Assembly (NCBI GenBank): GCA_963837165.1 | Contig: CAWIMD010000002.1 | Location: 1,054,001-1,118,000 of the forward strand | Source: JAENWD01 sp963837165 | GTDB lineage: Bacteria; Acidobacteriota; Vicinamibacteria; Vicinamibacterales; JAENWD01 | Length of the DNA stretch: 64,000 bases | Direction of reading: 5' to 3' | Part shown: positions 7,954 to 15,333 of the stretch, in pieces | How the letters are laid out: the number at the start of each line of letters is the position of its first letter | How positions within the stretch are numbered: position 1 is the first letter of the stretch | Translations under genes and position numbers: made by a program | Notes under the pieces: generated by a model | What the model was told of the DNA's origin: nothing | Database searches by the model: none | Seen by the model: only the letters and a program-made list of their open reading frames with translations

Positions 7954-9269
7954 TAGTTCGTTCCGACGTCCTTCCCCCCGCGCTTGTAGATGACCCCGCC
8001 CTTCATGACGAACGCGGGGTGCTCGAGGATGGCGATGTTCGCGAGGGGATCCCCGTCCACCGCGACCAGGTCGGCGAAGCGGCCGGCCTGCACCGAGCCC
8101 ACGCGATCGCTCCAGCCGAGCAGGTCCGCCGCCCAGGTCGTCGCCGCCTCGATGGCCTCGGTCGGCGTCATGCCCCACTCGACCATCTTGGCGAACTGCT
8201 TGCCGTTGTCGCCGTGCGGGTAGACGCCGGCGTCGGTGCCGTAGGCCATCTTCACGCCCGCCTTCCACGCCTTCCGGAAGTTCTCGCGCTGCGTCCGTCC
8301 GACCCTGCGCTCCTTCTCGAGGATCTTGTCGGGGTACCCGCGCTTCTTGTACTCCGTCATGATGTAGTCGTCGTTGTAGATGTCCATCACGAGGTAGGTG
8401 CCGTGCTCCTTCGCGAGCCGGATGCCCTCGTCATCGATGAAGGAGGCGTGCTCGACCGAATCGACGCCGGCCTTGATGGCGCGCTTGATGCCTTCGGCGC
8501 CGTGGGCGTGGGCCGCCACCCTGCGGCCCCACATATGGGCTTCCTCGACGAGCGCGTCGAGCTCTTCCTGCGAGTACTGCGGCGCGCCTTCCGAGTCCTC
8601 CTCCGACAGCACGCCCGCCGTGGCGAGCACCTTGATCACGTCGGCGCCCTGCTTGATGTTCGTGCGCACGAGCTTGCGGATCTCGTCCACACCGTCGGCG
8701 ATGCCGCTGAACGTCTTGAACATCACGTACGGCGAGTAGCCGTTCAGGTCGCCGTGGCCGCCGGTCGCGCTGATCGCGAACCCCGAGACACGCATTCGCG
8801 GCCCGGGAATGTCGCCGCGCTCGATCGCGTTTCTGAGCGCGATGTCCACGTACTCGCCGGCACCCACGTTCCGGATCGTGGTGAAACCGGCCTCGAGCGT
8901 CCGCCGCGCGTAAAGGTGCGCCAGGATCGCGCTGTCGATCGGGCTGCGCTTGAAGAGGTCTTCGTAGAAGTTGTCGCCGGGCTGCCCGGTGACGTGCGTG
9001 TGGCAGTCGATGAAGCCCGGCAGCAGCGTGGCGCCGCCCAGGTCGATCACCTCCGCACCCGCCGGAACGGCCAGCCCGGAGCCCACGGCCGCAATCCGAT
9101 CGTTTTCGACGATCACGACCGCATTCGCGGCCGGCGCGCCGCCCGAGCCGTCGAGCAGCCGCGCCGCCTTCACCGCGATCACGTGCGGCGCGGGGGCCTG
9201 TCCGTGGCCGACCGCCACCGCCCACAGCACCGCCACCGCAATTACACATGCCCGACGCCACATCTGCAT
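7953..9269 (-). CDS. Secreted amidohydrolase (imidazolonepropionase/prolidase-like)
   Basis: This metal-dependent hydrolase of the amidohydrolase superfamily has about 438 residues, with a signal peptide WRRACVIAVAVLWAVAVGHGQA. Metal-site elements are visible in order: GFIDCHTHV, the lysine segment DVIKVLATAG, AAHAHG, SVEHASF and YGTDAGV. Such exported enzymes typically hydrolyse dipeptides, N-acyl amino acids or similar amides; the substrate is not evident. I used the internal ATG 9269 (MQMWRR) because the signal peptide begins there; ATG 9296 would add nine residues partly encoded by a repeat-like region. Confidence 0.87.
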   Translation of the reverse strand: MQMWRRACVIAVAVLWAVAVGHGQAPAPHVIAVKAARLLDGSGGAPAANAVVIVENDRIAAVGSGLAVPAGAEVIDLGGATLLPGFIDCHTHVTGQPGDNFYEDLFKRSPIDSAILAHLYARRTLEAGFTTIRNVGAGEYVDIALRNAIERGDIPGPRMRVSGFAISATGGHGDLNGYSPYVMFKTFSGIADGVDEIRKLVRTNIKQGADVIKVLATAGVLSEEDSEGAPQYSQEELDALVEEAHMWGRRVAAHAHGAEGIKRAIKAGVDSVEHASFIDDEGIRLAKEHGTYLVMDIYNDDYIMTEYKKRGYPDKILEKERRVGRTQRENFRKAWKAGVKMAYGTDAGVYPHGDNGKQFAKMVEWGMTPTEAIEAATTWAADLLGWSDRVGSVQAGRFADLVAVDGDPLANIAILEHPAFVMKGGVIYKRGGKDVGTN

Positions 9270-9289
9270 GGATGGTCCCTGTAAGTTGT

Positions 9290-9388
9290 CAGTCATCAGT
9301 CTTCAGTTGTCAGTCCCCAGCCTCGAGCTTCGACGTCGCGTCTTCGGTAGAACCGAGAACCGTGAACCGTGAACCGAGAACCGAGAAT
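9290..9388. repeat. GTCAGTY-type and GAACCGN heptamer repeats
   Basis: The gap holds a short run of TCAGTTG/TCAGTCA-type units (about 9290-9318) and then five to six units of the GAACCGA/GAACCGT heptamer (about 9351-9388). The second array ends exactly at the stop codon of the ADP-ribosylglycohydrolase-like gene. The same heptamer family recurs inverted at 18003 and 19150. Confidence 0.85.
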
Positions 9389-10969
9389 CTACCGGTTCCG
9401 ATAAACGACCGCCCGCCACACCTCCACTCGAGTGCCCGTGGAGTGCGGGTTGGCCGCGCCCGCCGTCACGATCTTCACGGTGTGCATGCCGGGCTTCAGC
9501 CCGTAGACGTGCCAGAGCGCGTCATCGTGGGTGCGCTCGGGGATCCAGCTGTCGATGGGCCTGGCGGCCTTGCCGTCGAGCAGGACGTCCGCGCGGCCCC
9601 CCTGCTGCGACAAGCCGCCCAGCAGCGTCGCCGCTGTGCCGGTGAACGTGAACGTGACCTCCGCGCCGGCGGCATCCGTCGAGAACCCGACCCCCCGTGC
9701 GCCGTCCCTCCCCGGACCGATCGGTTCCCAGCCGCGCCCCCACTGCCAGGCGGGCCGATCGGCGGGCACGACCTCGGTGGGCACGCCCATGTCCCACTGT
9801 TCGAGCGCCGGCGGCTTCGCGGTCTGCGCCGGGATGACGAGCGCGTCCTGCTCGACCCGGCCGCCCGCCAGTCGCACGACCTGCTCGGCCCGCTTCATCG
9901 TGGACGAGACGATGTCGTCGAAGGAGTAGTCGGTGTAGGAGAACTTCTTCCCGGCGAGCGCGGGGATGCCGGCCTTCCACTGGTCCGGGATCCGGTCGTA
10001 GCCCAGCATGACGCCCAGGATGCCTGCCGCGCTCGACGGGTTGCAGTCCGAGTCCTGGCCGGATCGGGTCGCGACGTCCAGCGTCCGGTCGAAGTCTCCG
10101 CCCCCGTACAGCAGGCCGAGGGCCACGTATCCCCCGTTCAGCTTCGCGTCGATGTTGAAGGGCTCGAGCGACCCGTCCGGGCACGCGTCGTTCCTGTCCC
10201 ACGTGTCCTCGAGCAGCTGCCACGTCGCCTTCCAGTCGTCGGGGTGTGCGTCGTGCCAGGCCAGCACGTCGCGGATCACCGCCGCGTACTGGCTGCCCGT
10301 CGGCAACGCGGCCAGGCCCGCCTCGACCACCCGGTGCGGGTCGGTCTCGAAGAAGGCCGCGGCGTACATGCCGGTGATGAAGAGGCCGCCGTACAGACCG
10401 TCGCCGGAGTTCATCACGCGTCCGACGCGCAGGCAGTAGTCACGCGCCGCCCGGGGAAGCCCTGGCGTCATCAGGCCGATGAAGTCCGACTCGATCTGGA
10501 AGTCGATGTCGTTGGCGTGCGGGTTGTACCCCGGCTCGCCGGACCGCGGCGCCTCGATCCCCAGGTTCAGCAGCCGTCGGGCGCCGGCGTTGGCGTGCCA
10601 GAGGTTGTACTGGGACGTTCGGAACGCCTCGCCGTACTGCGCCGTCGTGGCATCGAGGCCGAGGCGGTCCATCACGGCCGCGAACGTCATCTCGACGTAG
10701 AGATCGTCCTGGTCGATGGCGTTGCCGACGTGATCGGGCTGCCACCTCGGCAGCGGGCCTTCGATGATCCGGCCGTTGGAGTGGAACTCGGTCGGGGCGC
10801 CGAACGAGACGCCGATCATCTGTCCGGCCCAGCCGCCGCGCACCCGGTCCTCGAACTCGGCTCTCGACAGCCGCCGCTCGGTCCCCGCGGCGCGCCCGGC
10901 CGGGCCCGACGTGAGCACGAGTCCCAGGGTCAGGACCGCCAGCGCGACCGGCCGGAAACAGCGTGACAT
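9389..10969 (-). CDS. Secreted ADP-ribosylglycohydrolase-fold protein with C-terminal beta domain
   Basis: This 526-residue protein has a signal peptide and an N-terminal ADP-ribosylglycohydrolase domain (PF03747 type, about residues 40-370). It has the glycine-rich GGWAGQMIGVSFGAPTEF, an acidic DQDDLYVEM and the late metal motif SGQDSDCNPSSAAGILG in place of the usual GGDTDTN form. The remaining 150 residues form a separate beta-rich, carbohydrate-binding-like domain. Known relatives remove ADP-ribose from proteins or cleave ribosyl compounds. An exported copy next to ribose-type uptake and kinase genes suggests release of ribose from extracellular ribosyl compounds (inference). ATG 10969 starts the signal peptide; ATG 10990 is an alternative. 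Confidence 0.85.
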   Translation of the reverse strand: MSRCFRPVALAVLTLGLVLTSGPAGRAAGTERRLSRAEFEDRVRGGWAGQMIGVSFGAPTEFHSNGRIIEGPLPRWQPDHVGNAIDQDDLYVEMTFAAVMDRLGLDATTAQYGEAFRTSQYNLWHANAGARRLLNLGIEAPRSGEPGYNPHANDIDFQIESDFIGLMTPGLPRAARDYCLRVGRVMNSGDGLYGGLFITGMYAAAFFETDPHRVVEAGLAALPTGSQYAAVIRDVLAWHDAHPDDWKATWQLLEDTWDRNDACPDGSLEPFNIDAKLNGGYVALGLLYGGGDFDRTLDVATRSGQDSDCNPSSAAGILGVMLGYDRIPDQWKAGIPALAGKKFSYTDYSFDDIVSSTMKRAEQVVRLAGGRVEQDALVIPAQTAKPPALEQWDMGVPTEVVPADRPAWQWGRGWEPIGPGRDGARGVGFSTDAAGAEVTFTFTGTAATLLGGLSQQGGRADVLLDGKAARPIDSWIPERTHDDALWHVYGLKPGMHTVKIVTAGAANPHSTGTRVEVWRAVVYRNR

Positions 10970-11054
10970 GCGGTGAGTTTGTACCCGCACGCTGGCCGAG
11001 AGTCAAACCCTCGAGTTTCTGCCGCCGCTGTGGCAGACCTCCAGAATCGCCGTT

Positions 11055-11068
11055 TCACGAACACGTGA
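11055..11068. promoter_or_regulatory. Inverted repeat TCACG-AACA-CGTGA in divergent region
   Basis: A 5-bp perfect inverted repeat with a 4-base spacer lies in the gap between the ADP-ribosylglycohydrolase-like gene and lacI, about 85 bp from the former's start. It may be a protein site, but nothing identifies the regulator. Confidence 0.3.
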
Positions 11069-11112
11069 CATTCCGGGCCCGGAAATGAGTGGAACCCACT
11101 GACTGACAGCGG

Positions 11113-11124
11113 GAAACGCGTTAC
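11113..11124. promoter_or_regulatory. LacI-family operator, upstream copy
   Basis: GAAACGCGTTAC is a near-palindrome with a central CG, the hallmark of LacI-family operators. It lies 33 bp from the second site, about three helical turns, and on the side facing the divergent ADP-ribosylglycohydrolase-like gene. Confidence 0.55.
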
Positions 11125-11130
11125 AGGGAA

Positions 11131-11160
11131 TTGACCGCGGTACAAGTAACCGATTACGAT
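11131..11160 (+). promoter_or_regulatory. lacI promoter with overlapping LacI operator
   Basis: TTGACC (11131-11136) and TACGAT (11155-11160) are 18 bp apart. The operator GTAACCGATTAC (11146-11157), a near-perfect palindrome with central CG, overlaps the spacer and the -10. This predicts autorepression of the operon by the LacI protein encoded immediately downstream. The predicted start point near 11167 is almost at the GTG chosen for lacI. Confidence 0.6.
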
Positions 11161-11169
11161 CTGGGCGCC

Positions 11170-12252
11170 GTGACGGACGAGTTCCGCAACTTCGGCGCCC
11201 CGACGCCCGGGCGCCCACGCGAGGTGGCCAGCGCTCCCACGATTCGGCAGGTGGCCGCCATGGCGGGCGTGTCCACGGCCACGGTCTCTCGAGTGCTGGC
11301 GCGGTCCGGCCGGGTGAGCCCCGATCTCGAAGCCCGCGTCCGGAGCGCCGCAAAGTCGCTCAACTACCAGCCCAATCGCGCCGCGCGCACCCTGCGCGCG
11401 CGCCAGGGCTCGACGGTCGGCGTCCTCATTCCCGACATCCAGAACCTGTTCTTCACCGCCATCGTGCGCGGCATCGACGACGAGGTGCAGAAGCACGGGT
11501 ACACGGTGCTGCTGGCCAACTCCGACGGCTCGCTCGAGCGCGAGCGCGTCTACCTCGATACGTTCCGCGCGGAAGGCGCGGCGGGCCTGCTGGTGATCCC
11601 CTCGCAGAACGACGAGCGCATCTACCGCGAGTTCCTGCAGACCGGCGTGCCGCTGGTGGTGCTCGATCGCACGGTGCACCTGCCCAACGTCGACCTCGTG
11701 TCGGTCACCAACAGCGAAGGATCCGCGCAGGCGGTCACGCACCTCGCCTCCCTCGGTCACCGGCGCATTGCGATGGTGGCGGGCCTGGAGTCGCACAACG
11801 TCGGGCGCGAACGGCGGGTCGGTTTCCTGGTGGGCCTCGAGTCGGCCGGAGTTCCCCTCGACCCGGCCCTGATCCGCGATGGTGGCTTCGAGCGCGAGCG
11901 TGCCCGTGTCGCCACGCACGAACTGCTCGGGCTGCCGGATCCCCCGACGGCAATCTTCAGCGCGAACAACACCATGTCGCTCGGCGTCCTGCAGGCGATC
12001 CACGAACGCGGCCTGCGGTCGCCGGAGGACGTGTCGGTCGTGGGCTTCGACGACATGCCCTGGCAGGTGGCCACACAGCCGCCGCTCACGTGCATCTCGC
12101 AGCCGACCTACGACATCGGCGCGACGGCGGCACGGCTCCTGATCGCGCGCATCGGCGACCCCGACCGGCCCGTCCGGCGCGTGGTGCTCGAGACCGCCCT
12201 CGTCGTGCGCGGGTCGTCCGGGCCGCCGCCCCGCCGGAGCTCGGCCGCATGA
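11170..12252 (+). CDS. LacI-family transcriptional regulator
   Basis: The N-terminal helix-turn-helix TIRQVAAMAGVSTATVSRVLA and hinge region are followed by a periplasmic-binding-protein-like sensor (VGVLIPDIQNLFFTAIVRG, SVVGFDDMPW, SQPTYDIGATAA). It probably represses the adjacent ribose-type operon and possibly the divergent hydrolase until a sugar ligand binds. The start is uncertain: GTG 11170 fits the predicted promoter, GTG 11224 is nearer to the HTH, and TTG 11131 would lie on the -35. The stop overlaps the next gene start by 4 bp (ATGA), so regulator and binding protein form one operon. Confidence 0.9.
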   Translation: MTDEFRNFGAPTPGRPREVASAPTIRQVAAMAGVSTATVSRVLARSGRVSPDLEARVRSAAKSLNYQPNRAARTLRARQGSTVGVLIPDIQNLFFTAIVRGIDDEVQKHGYTVLLANSDGSLERERVYLDTFRAEGAAGLLVIPSQNDERIYREFLQTGVPLVVLDRTVHLPNVDLVSVTNSEGSAQAVTHLASLGHRRIAMVAGLESHNVGRERRVGFLVGLESAGVPLDPALIRDGGFERERARVATHELLGLPDPPTAIFSANNTMSLGVLQAIHERGLRSPEDVSVVGFDDMPWQVATQPPLTCISQPTYDIGATAARLLIARIGDPDRPVRRVVLETALVVRGSSGPPPRRSSAA

Positions 12253-13337
12253 GGCACATCTCCCGCCGGGCCGCCCTCGTCGTCATCACGCTGTCGCTGC
12301 TGAGCGCGTGTTCCAGCGGCCGTCCCGATCGTCCCGTGGTCGCGCTGGTCATGAAGTCGCTCGCCAACGAGTTCTTCAAGACGATGGAGGATGGGGCCAG
12401 GGCGCACCAGGCCGCCCATGCGGCGGACTACGAGCTGGTGGCGACGGGCATCAAGGACGAGCAGGACGTCGCGCGCCAGATTGCAATCGTCGAGCAGATG
12501 ATCGCGCGGGGCGTGGATGCCATCGTCCTCGCCCCGGCCGATTCGAAGGCCCTGGTCGGGGTGGTCAAGAAGGCGCTCGACGCCGGCATCGTCGTCGTGA
12601 ACATCGACAACCGGCTCGACCGCGACGCGATGGTCGAGCGCGGCATCTCGGTCCCCTTCGTGGGCCCCGACAACCGGAAGGGCGCCCACGCGGTGGGCGC
12701 GTACGTGGCGAAGCGCCTGAAGCCCGGCGATCCGGTGGCCATCATCGAGGGCGCTCCCAACGCGTTCAACGGCGAACAGCGCCGCCTCGGGTTCGGCGAG
12801 GCCGCACGCGAGGCCGGTCTCGTCGTGGTCCGATCGCAGACGGCCTACTGGGAAACCGCGCGGGCCCACCAGGTGGTGACCGCCCTCATCAGTGAACGTC
12901 CTGACGTGAAGGCCATCCTCTGTGCGAACGACAACATGGCTCTCGGCGCAGTGGCGGCGCTCAAGGCGGCGGGCAGGAGCGGTCAGGTGCTGGTCGCCGG
13001 CTTCGACAACATCTCCGCCGTGCACGACCTCGTCCAGAGCGGCGGCGTGGTCGCCACCGCCGACCAGCACGGCGATCGGCTCGCCGTGTACGGCATCGAG
13101 TACGCGCTGGCCGGCCTGCAGGCACGGGGCACCACCCGCCCCGATCGTGAGACGCCCGTCGACCTGATCACGCCGCAGAACACAAAGGACACAAAGGACA
13201 CAAAGGACACAAAGGACACAAGGAAAAGGACACGAAGGACACGAAGGACACGAAGGACACGAAGACCCAGAACCCATAAACCCACAACCCCACAAGCCCA
13301 CAAACCCACAAGCCCCACAAACCCACAAACCCATTAA
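12249..13337 (+). CDS. Ribose-type ABC transporter substrate-binding lipoprotein with repeat-encoded tail
   Basis: This RbsB-like periplasmic binding protein has a lipoprotein signal ending LLSACSS. Family motifs are LANEFFKTMEDGA, VDAIVLAPADS, VNIDNRLDR and CANDNMALGAVAALKAAG. The conserved domain ends near ITPQN at about 13180. The frame then runs straight through a tandem repeat of acaaaggac units and a CCCACAA repeat, adding about 50 residues rich in KDT, RRT and HKPT. The original stop seems to have been lost to the repeat. It probably binds ribose or a related pentose and delivers it to the downstream permease. Confidence 0.88.
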   Translation: MRHISRRAALVVITLSLLSACSSGRPDRPVVALVMKSLANEFFKTMEDGARAHQAAHAADYELVATGIKDEQDVARQIAIVEQMIARGVDAIVLAPADSKALVGVVKKALDAGIVVVNIDNRLDRDAMVERGISVPFVGPDNRKGAHAVGAYVAKRLKPGDPVAIIEGAPNAFNGEQRRLGFGEAAREAGLVVVRSQTAYWETARAHQVVTALISERPDVKAILCANDNMALGAVAALKAAGRSGQVLVAGFDNISAVHDLVQSGGVVATADQHGDRLAVYGIEYALAGLQARGTTRPDRETPVDLITPQNTKDTKDTKDTKDTRKRTRRTRRTRRTRRPRTHKPTTPQAHKPTSPTNPQTH

Positions 13338-13362
13338 CCAACAAACCCATACCCTCCCAGAC
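13181..13362. repeat. ACAAAGGAC/ACGAAGGAC nonamer array followed by CCCACAAR array
   Basis: Positions 13181-13266 hold about nine 9-bp units (ACAAAGGAC turning into ACGAAGGAC). Positions 13267-13362 hold about ten imperfect 8-bp units of CCCACAAA/CCCACAAG. The array overlaps the 3' end of the binding-protein gene and reaches nearly to the permease start. Confidence 0.93.
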
Positions 13363-13368
13363 CCAGCG

Positions 13369-14319
13369 ATGCGAAGGAGAATCGCGACCGAGAGTGCCGG
13401 TCTCGTCGGCGTGCTCGTGCTGCTTGCCGCGGCCTTCGGCGTGCTCACCAGCCACTTCCTCTCCTGGACGACCGCGCGCGCGCTTGCGAATGAGGCGCCG
13501 GATCTTCTGCTGGTCGCGACCGGGATGACGCTCGTCATCCTGACCGGAGGCATCGACCTCTCCGTGGGCTCGCTCCTGGCGCTGTCGGGCGCCGTGTTCG
13601 GGCAGCTGATTGCGCGGAGCGGAGCCGCGCTGCCCCTGGCGGTGGCTGGGGCAATTGTCACCGGCGCGGGCTGCGGCTGGCTGAACGGCTGGATCACCGT
13701 GCGCTGGCGGTTGCCGTCGTTTCTCGTGACGCTTGCGATGCTCGAAATGGCGCGCGGCGCGGCCTACCTGGTGACCTCCTCGCAGACGGTGTACCTCGGC
13801 GCGCGCGTCGACGTCGTATCGGCGCCGCTCGTCGCCGGCCTCGGGCCGCCGGTGCTGGTGGCAGTGGCGGTCGTGGCGCTCGGCCAGTGGACGCTCGACC
13901 GGCTCGTGTTCGGGCGACAGGTCTTCGCGGTGGGCACCAACGAGGAATCGGCGAGGCTGGCGGGCATCTCGCCGGGCCGTATCCGCATTGCCGTGTTCAC
14001 GCTGTCGGGCCTGCTGGCCGGTGCGGCGGCAGTCGTGCAGGCCGGGCGGCTCGCGGCGGCCGATCCGAACGCGGGCATGGGGTTCGAGCTCGAGGCGATC
14101 GCCGCCGTGGTCATCGGCGGGACGAGCCTGACGGGCGGCCGCGGCTCGGTCGTCGCATCCGCGCTGGGGGCGCTGGTCATCCTGGTCCTCGGAGCCGGCC
14201 TCGCGCAGATGGGAGTCGGGGAGCCGACCCGGCGCCTGGTGACGGGCGCGGTGATCGTGTCGGCGGCTGTTACGGACTATTACCGGGGAGGATGGGGGCA
14301 CAGGAGGATGGGAGGATAG
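13369..14319 (+). CDS. Ribose-type ABC transporter permease
   Basis: This RbsC-like inner-membrane permease of about 316 residues has many hydrophobic helices. Family motifs are MTLVILTGGIDLSVGS and the cytoplasmic coupling region NEESARLAGISPGRIRIAVF, with VVIGGTSLTGGRGSVVASALGAL. It should form the channel for the sugar bound by the preceding lipoprotein. No gene for the cognate ATPase (RbsA) is next to it, so energy must come from an ATPase encoded elsewhere. The last ten residues (GGWGHRRMGG) are encoded by the start of a GGAGGATR repeat. ATG 13369 follows GCG-rich sequence with AGCG as a weak ribosome site. Confidence 0.9.
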   Translation: MRRRIATESAGLVGVLVLLAAAFGVLTSHFLSWTTARALANEAPDLLLVATGMTLVILTGGIDLSVGSLLALSGAVFGQLIARSGAALPLAVAGAIVTGAGCGWLNGWITVRWRLPSFLVTLAMLEMARGAAYLVTSSQTVYLGARVDVVSAPLVAGLGPPVLVAVAVVALGQWTLDRLVFGRQVFAVGTNEESARLAGISPGRIRIAVFTLSGLLAGAAAVVQAGRLAAADPNAGMGFELEAIAAVVIGGTSLTGGRGSVVASALGALVILVLGAGLAQMGVGEPTRRLVTGAVIVSAAVTDYYRGGWGHRRMGG

Positions 14320-14352
14320 GAGGATAGGAGGATGGGAGGATAGGAGGATGGG
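14288..14352. repeat. GGAGGATR octamer array carrying the ribokinase start
   Basis: About seven 8-bp units GGAGGATG/GGAGGATA span the permease stop and the ribokinase start. The last ATG of the array is the ribokinase start codon at 14348, with GGAGG at 14335-14339 as ribosome binding site. The reverse complement of the same family is found at 18387-18468. Confidence 0.93.
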
Positions 14353-15280
14353 GCCCGCCATCGTTGTCGTCGGCAGCCTGAACGCGGATCTGTGCGTGCG
14401 GGTCCCGCGTTTCCCCACGCCCGGTGAGACGATCGCCGGGCACGGCTTCACGGTCGTCCCTGGCGGCAAGGGCGCGAACCAGGCCTGCGCTGCGGGACGA
14501 CTCGGCGGCCGCGTGGCAATGGCCGGGCAGGTCGGCGGCGACGCGCAGGGCCGGATGCTGCGCGACTCGCTCCGGCGTGCGCACGTGGACGTGAGCCTGG
14601 TGTCGGTGGACGGCGACGAGCCAACCGGCGTGGCGGTGATCACGGTGGATGCGTGGGGCGAGAACGAGATCGTGCTGGCCCCGGGCGCCAACGCCACGTT
14701 CACGGCCGGGCGCCTCGAGGGGGCCGAAGCCGTGATCCGCGGCGCGCGGGTCGTGCTCCTGCAGCTCGAGATCCCCATGGACACGGTGCTCCGGGCCGCG
14801 GCGACGGCGCGCGCGGCCGGCGTGAGGGTCGTCCTCGACCCCGCCCCCGCCGTCCCGGTCTCCGACGAACTGCTGGGGCTGGCCGATATCGTGACCCCCA
14901 ATGAGGGCGAGCTGGCGCGCCTGGTCGGCGCCGCAGCGCACGAGCATCTGCCGGAACCGGCGATCGACGCGCAGGCCCGTGCGCTCCTGGCCCGAGGCTG
15001 CGCCATCGTGATCGTGAAGATGGGCGCCCGCGGCGCCCGTCTCGTGACGGCAGACGACGCCCGGACGTGGCCGTCGTTCCCAGTCACGGCGGTGGACACG
15101 ACCGCGGCCGGAGATGCCTTCAACGGCGCGCTCGCCGTCGCGCTCGCTGACGAGCGCGCCCTCGGCGACGCCATGCGGTTCGCGACCGCCGCAGGCGCGC
15201 TGTCGGTGACGCGCCACGGCGCCCAGCCTTCGATGCCAGCCAGAGCGGACGTCGAACGTCTCCTCGCCACCGCGCGGTAG
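14348..15280 (+). CDS. Ribokinase-like PfkB-family sugar kinase
   Basis: This 310-residue carbohydrate kinase would phosphorylate the imported sugar, most likely ribose to ribose-5-phosphate. It shows both PfkB signatures: the Gly-rich substrate motif VVPGGKGANQACAAGRLG near residues 37-54 and the catalytic DTTAAGDAFNGALA near 254-267, whose Asp is the general base. The GSLNADLCVRVPRFPTPGET segment is typical of ribokinase. The ATG lies in the last unit of a GGAGGATR repeat that supplies the ribosome binding site. Position after binding protein and permease supports a ribose uptake unit. Confidence 0.9.
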   Translation: MGPAIVVVGSLNADLCVRVPRFPTPGETIAGHGFTVVPGGKGANQACAAGRLGGRVAMAGQVGGDAQGRMLRDSLRRAHVDVSLVSVDGDEPTGVAVITVDAWGENEIVLAPGANATFTAGRLEGAEAVIRGARVVLLQLEIPMDTVLRAAATARAAGVRVVLDPAPAVPVSDELLGLADIVTPNEGELARLVGAAAHEHLPEPAIDAQARALLARGCAIVIVKMGARGARLVTADDARTWPSFPVTAVDTTAAGDAFNGALAVALADERALGDAMRFATAAGALSVTRHGAQPSMPARADVERLLATAR

Positions 15281-15284
15281 GCGT

Positions 15285-15321
15285 TCAATCGTCAATCGTC
15301 AATCGTCAATCATCAATCAAT
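15285..15321. repeat. CAATCGT heptamer array
   Basis: About five CAATCGT/CAATCAT units fill the gap between the ribokinase and the Gfo/Idh/MocA gene. The same heptamer recurs, in both orientations, at 28624, 41406, 41468, 47427, 47952, 48391, 48448 and 51438. Confidence 0.95.
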
Positions 15322-15333
15322 TACAATCCCGGC

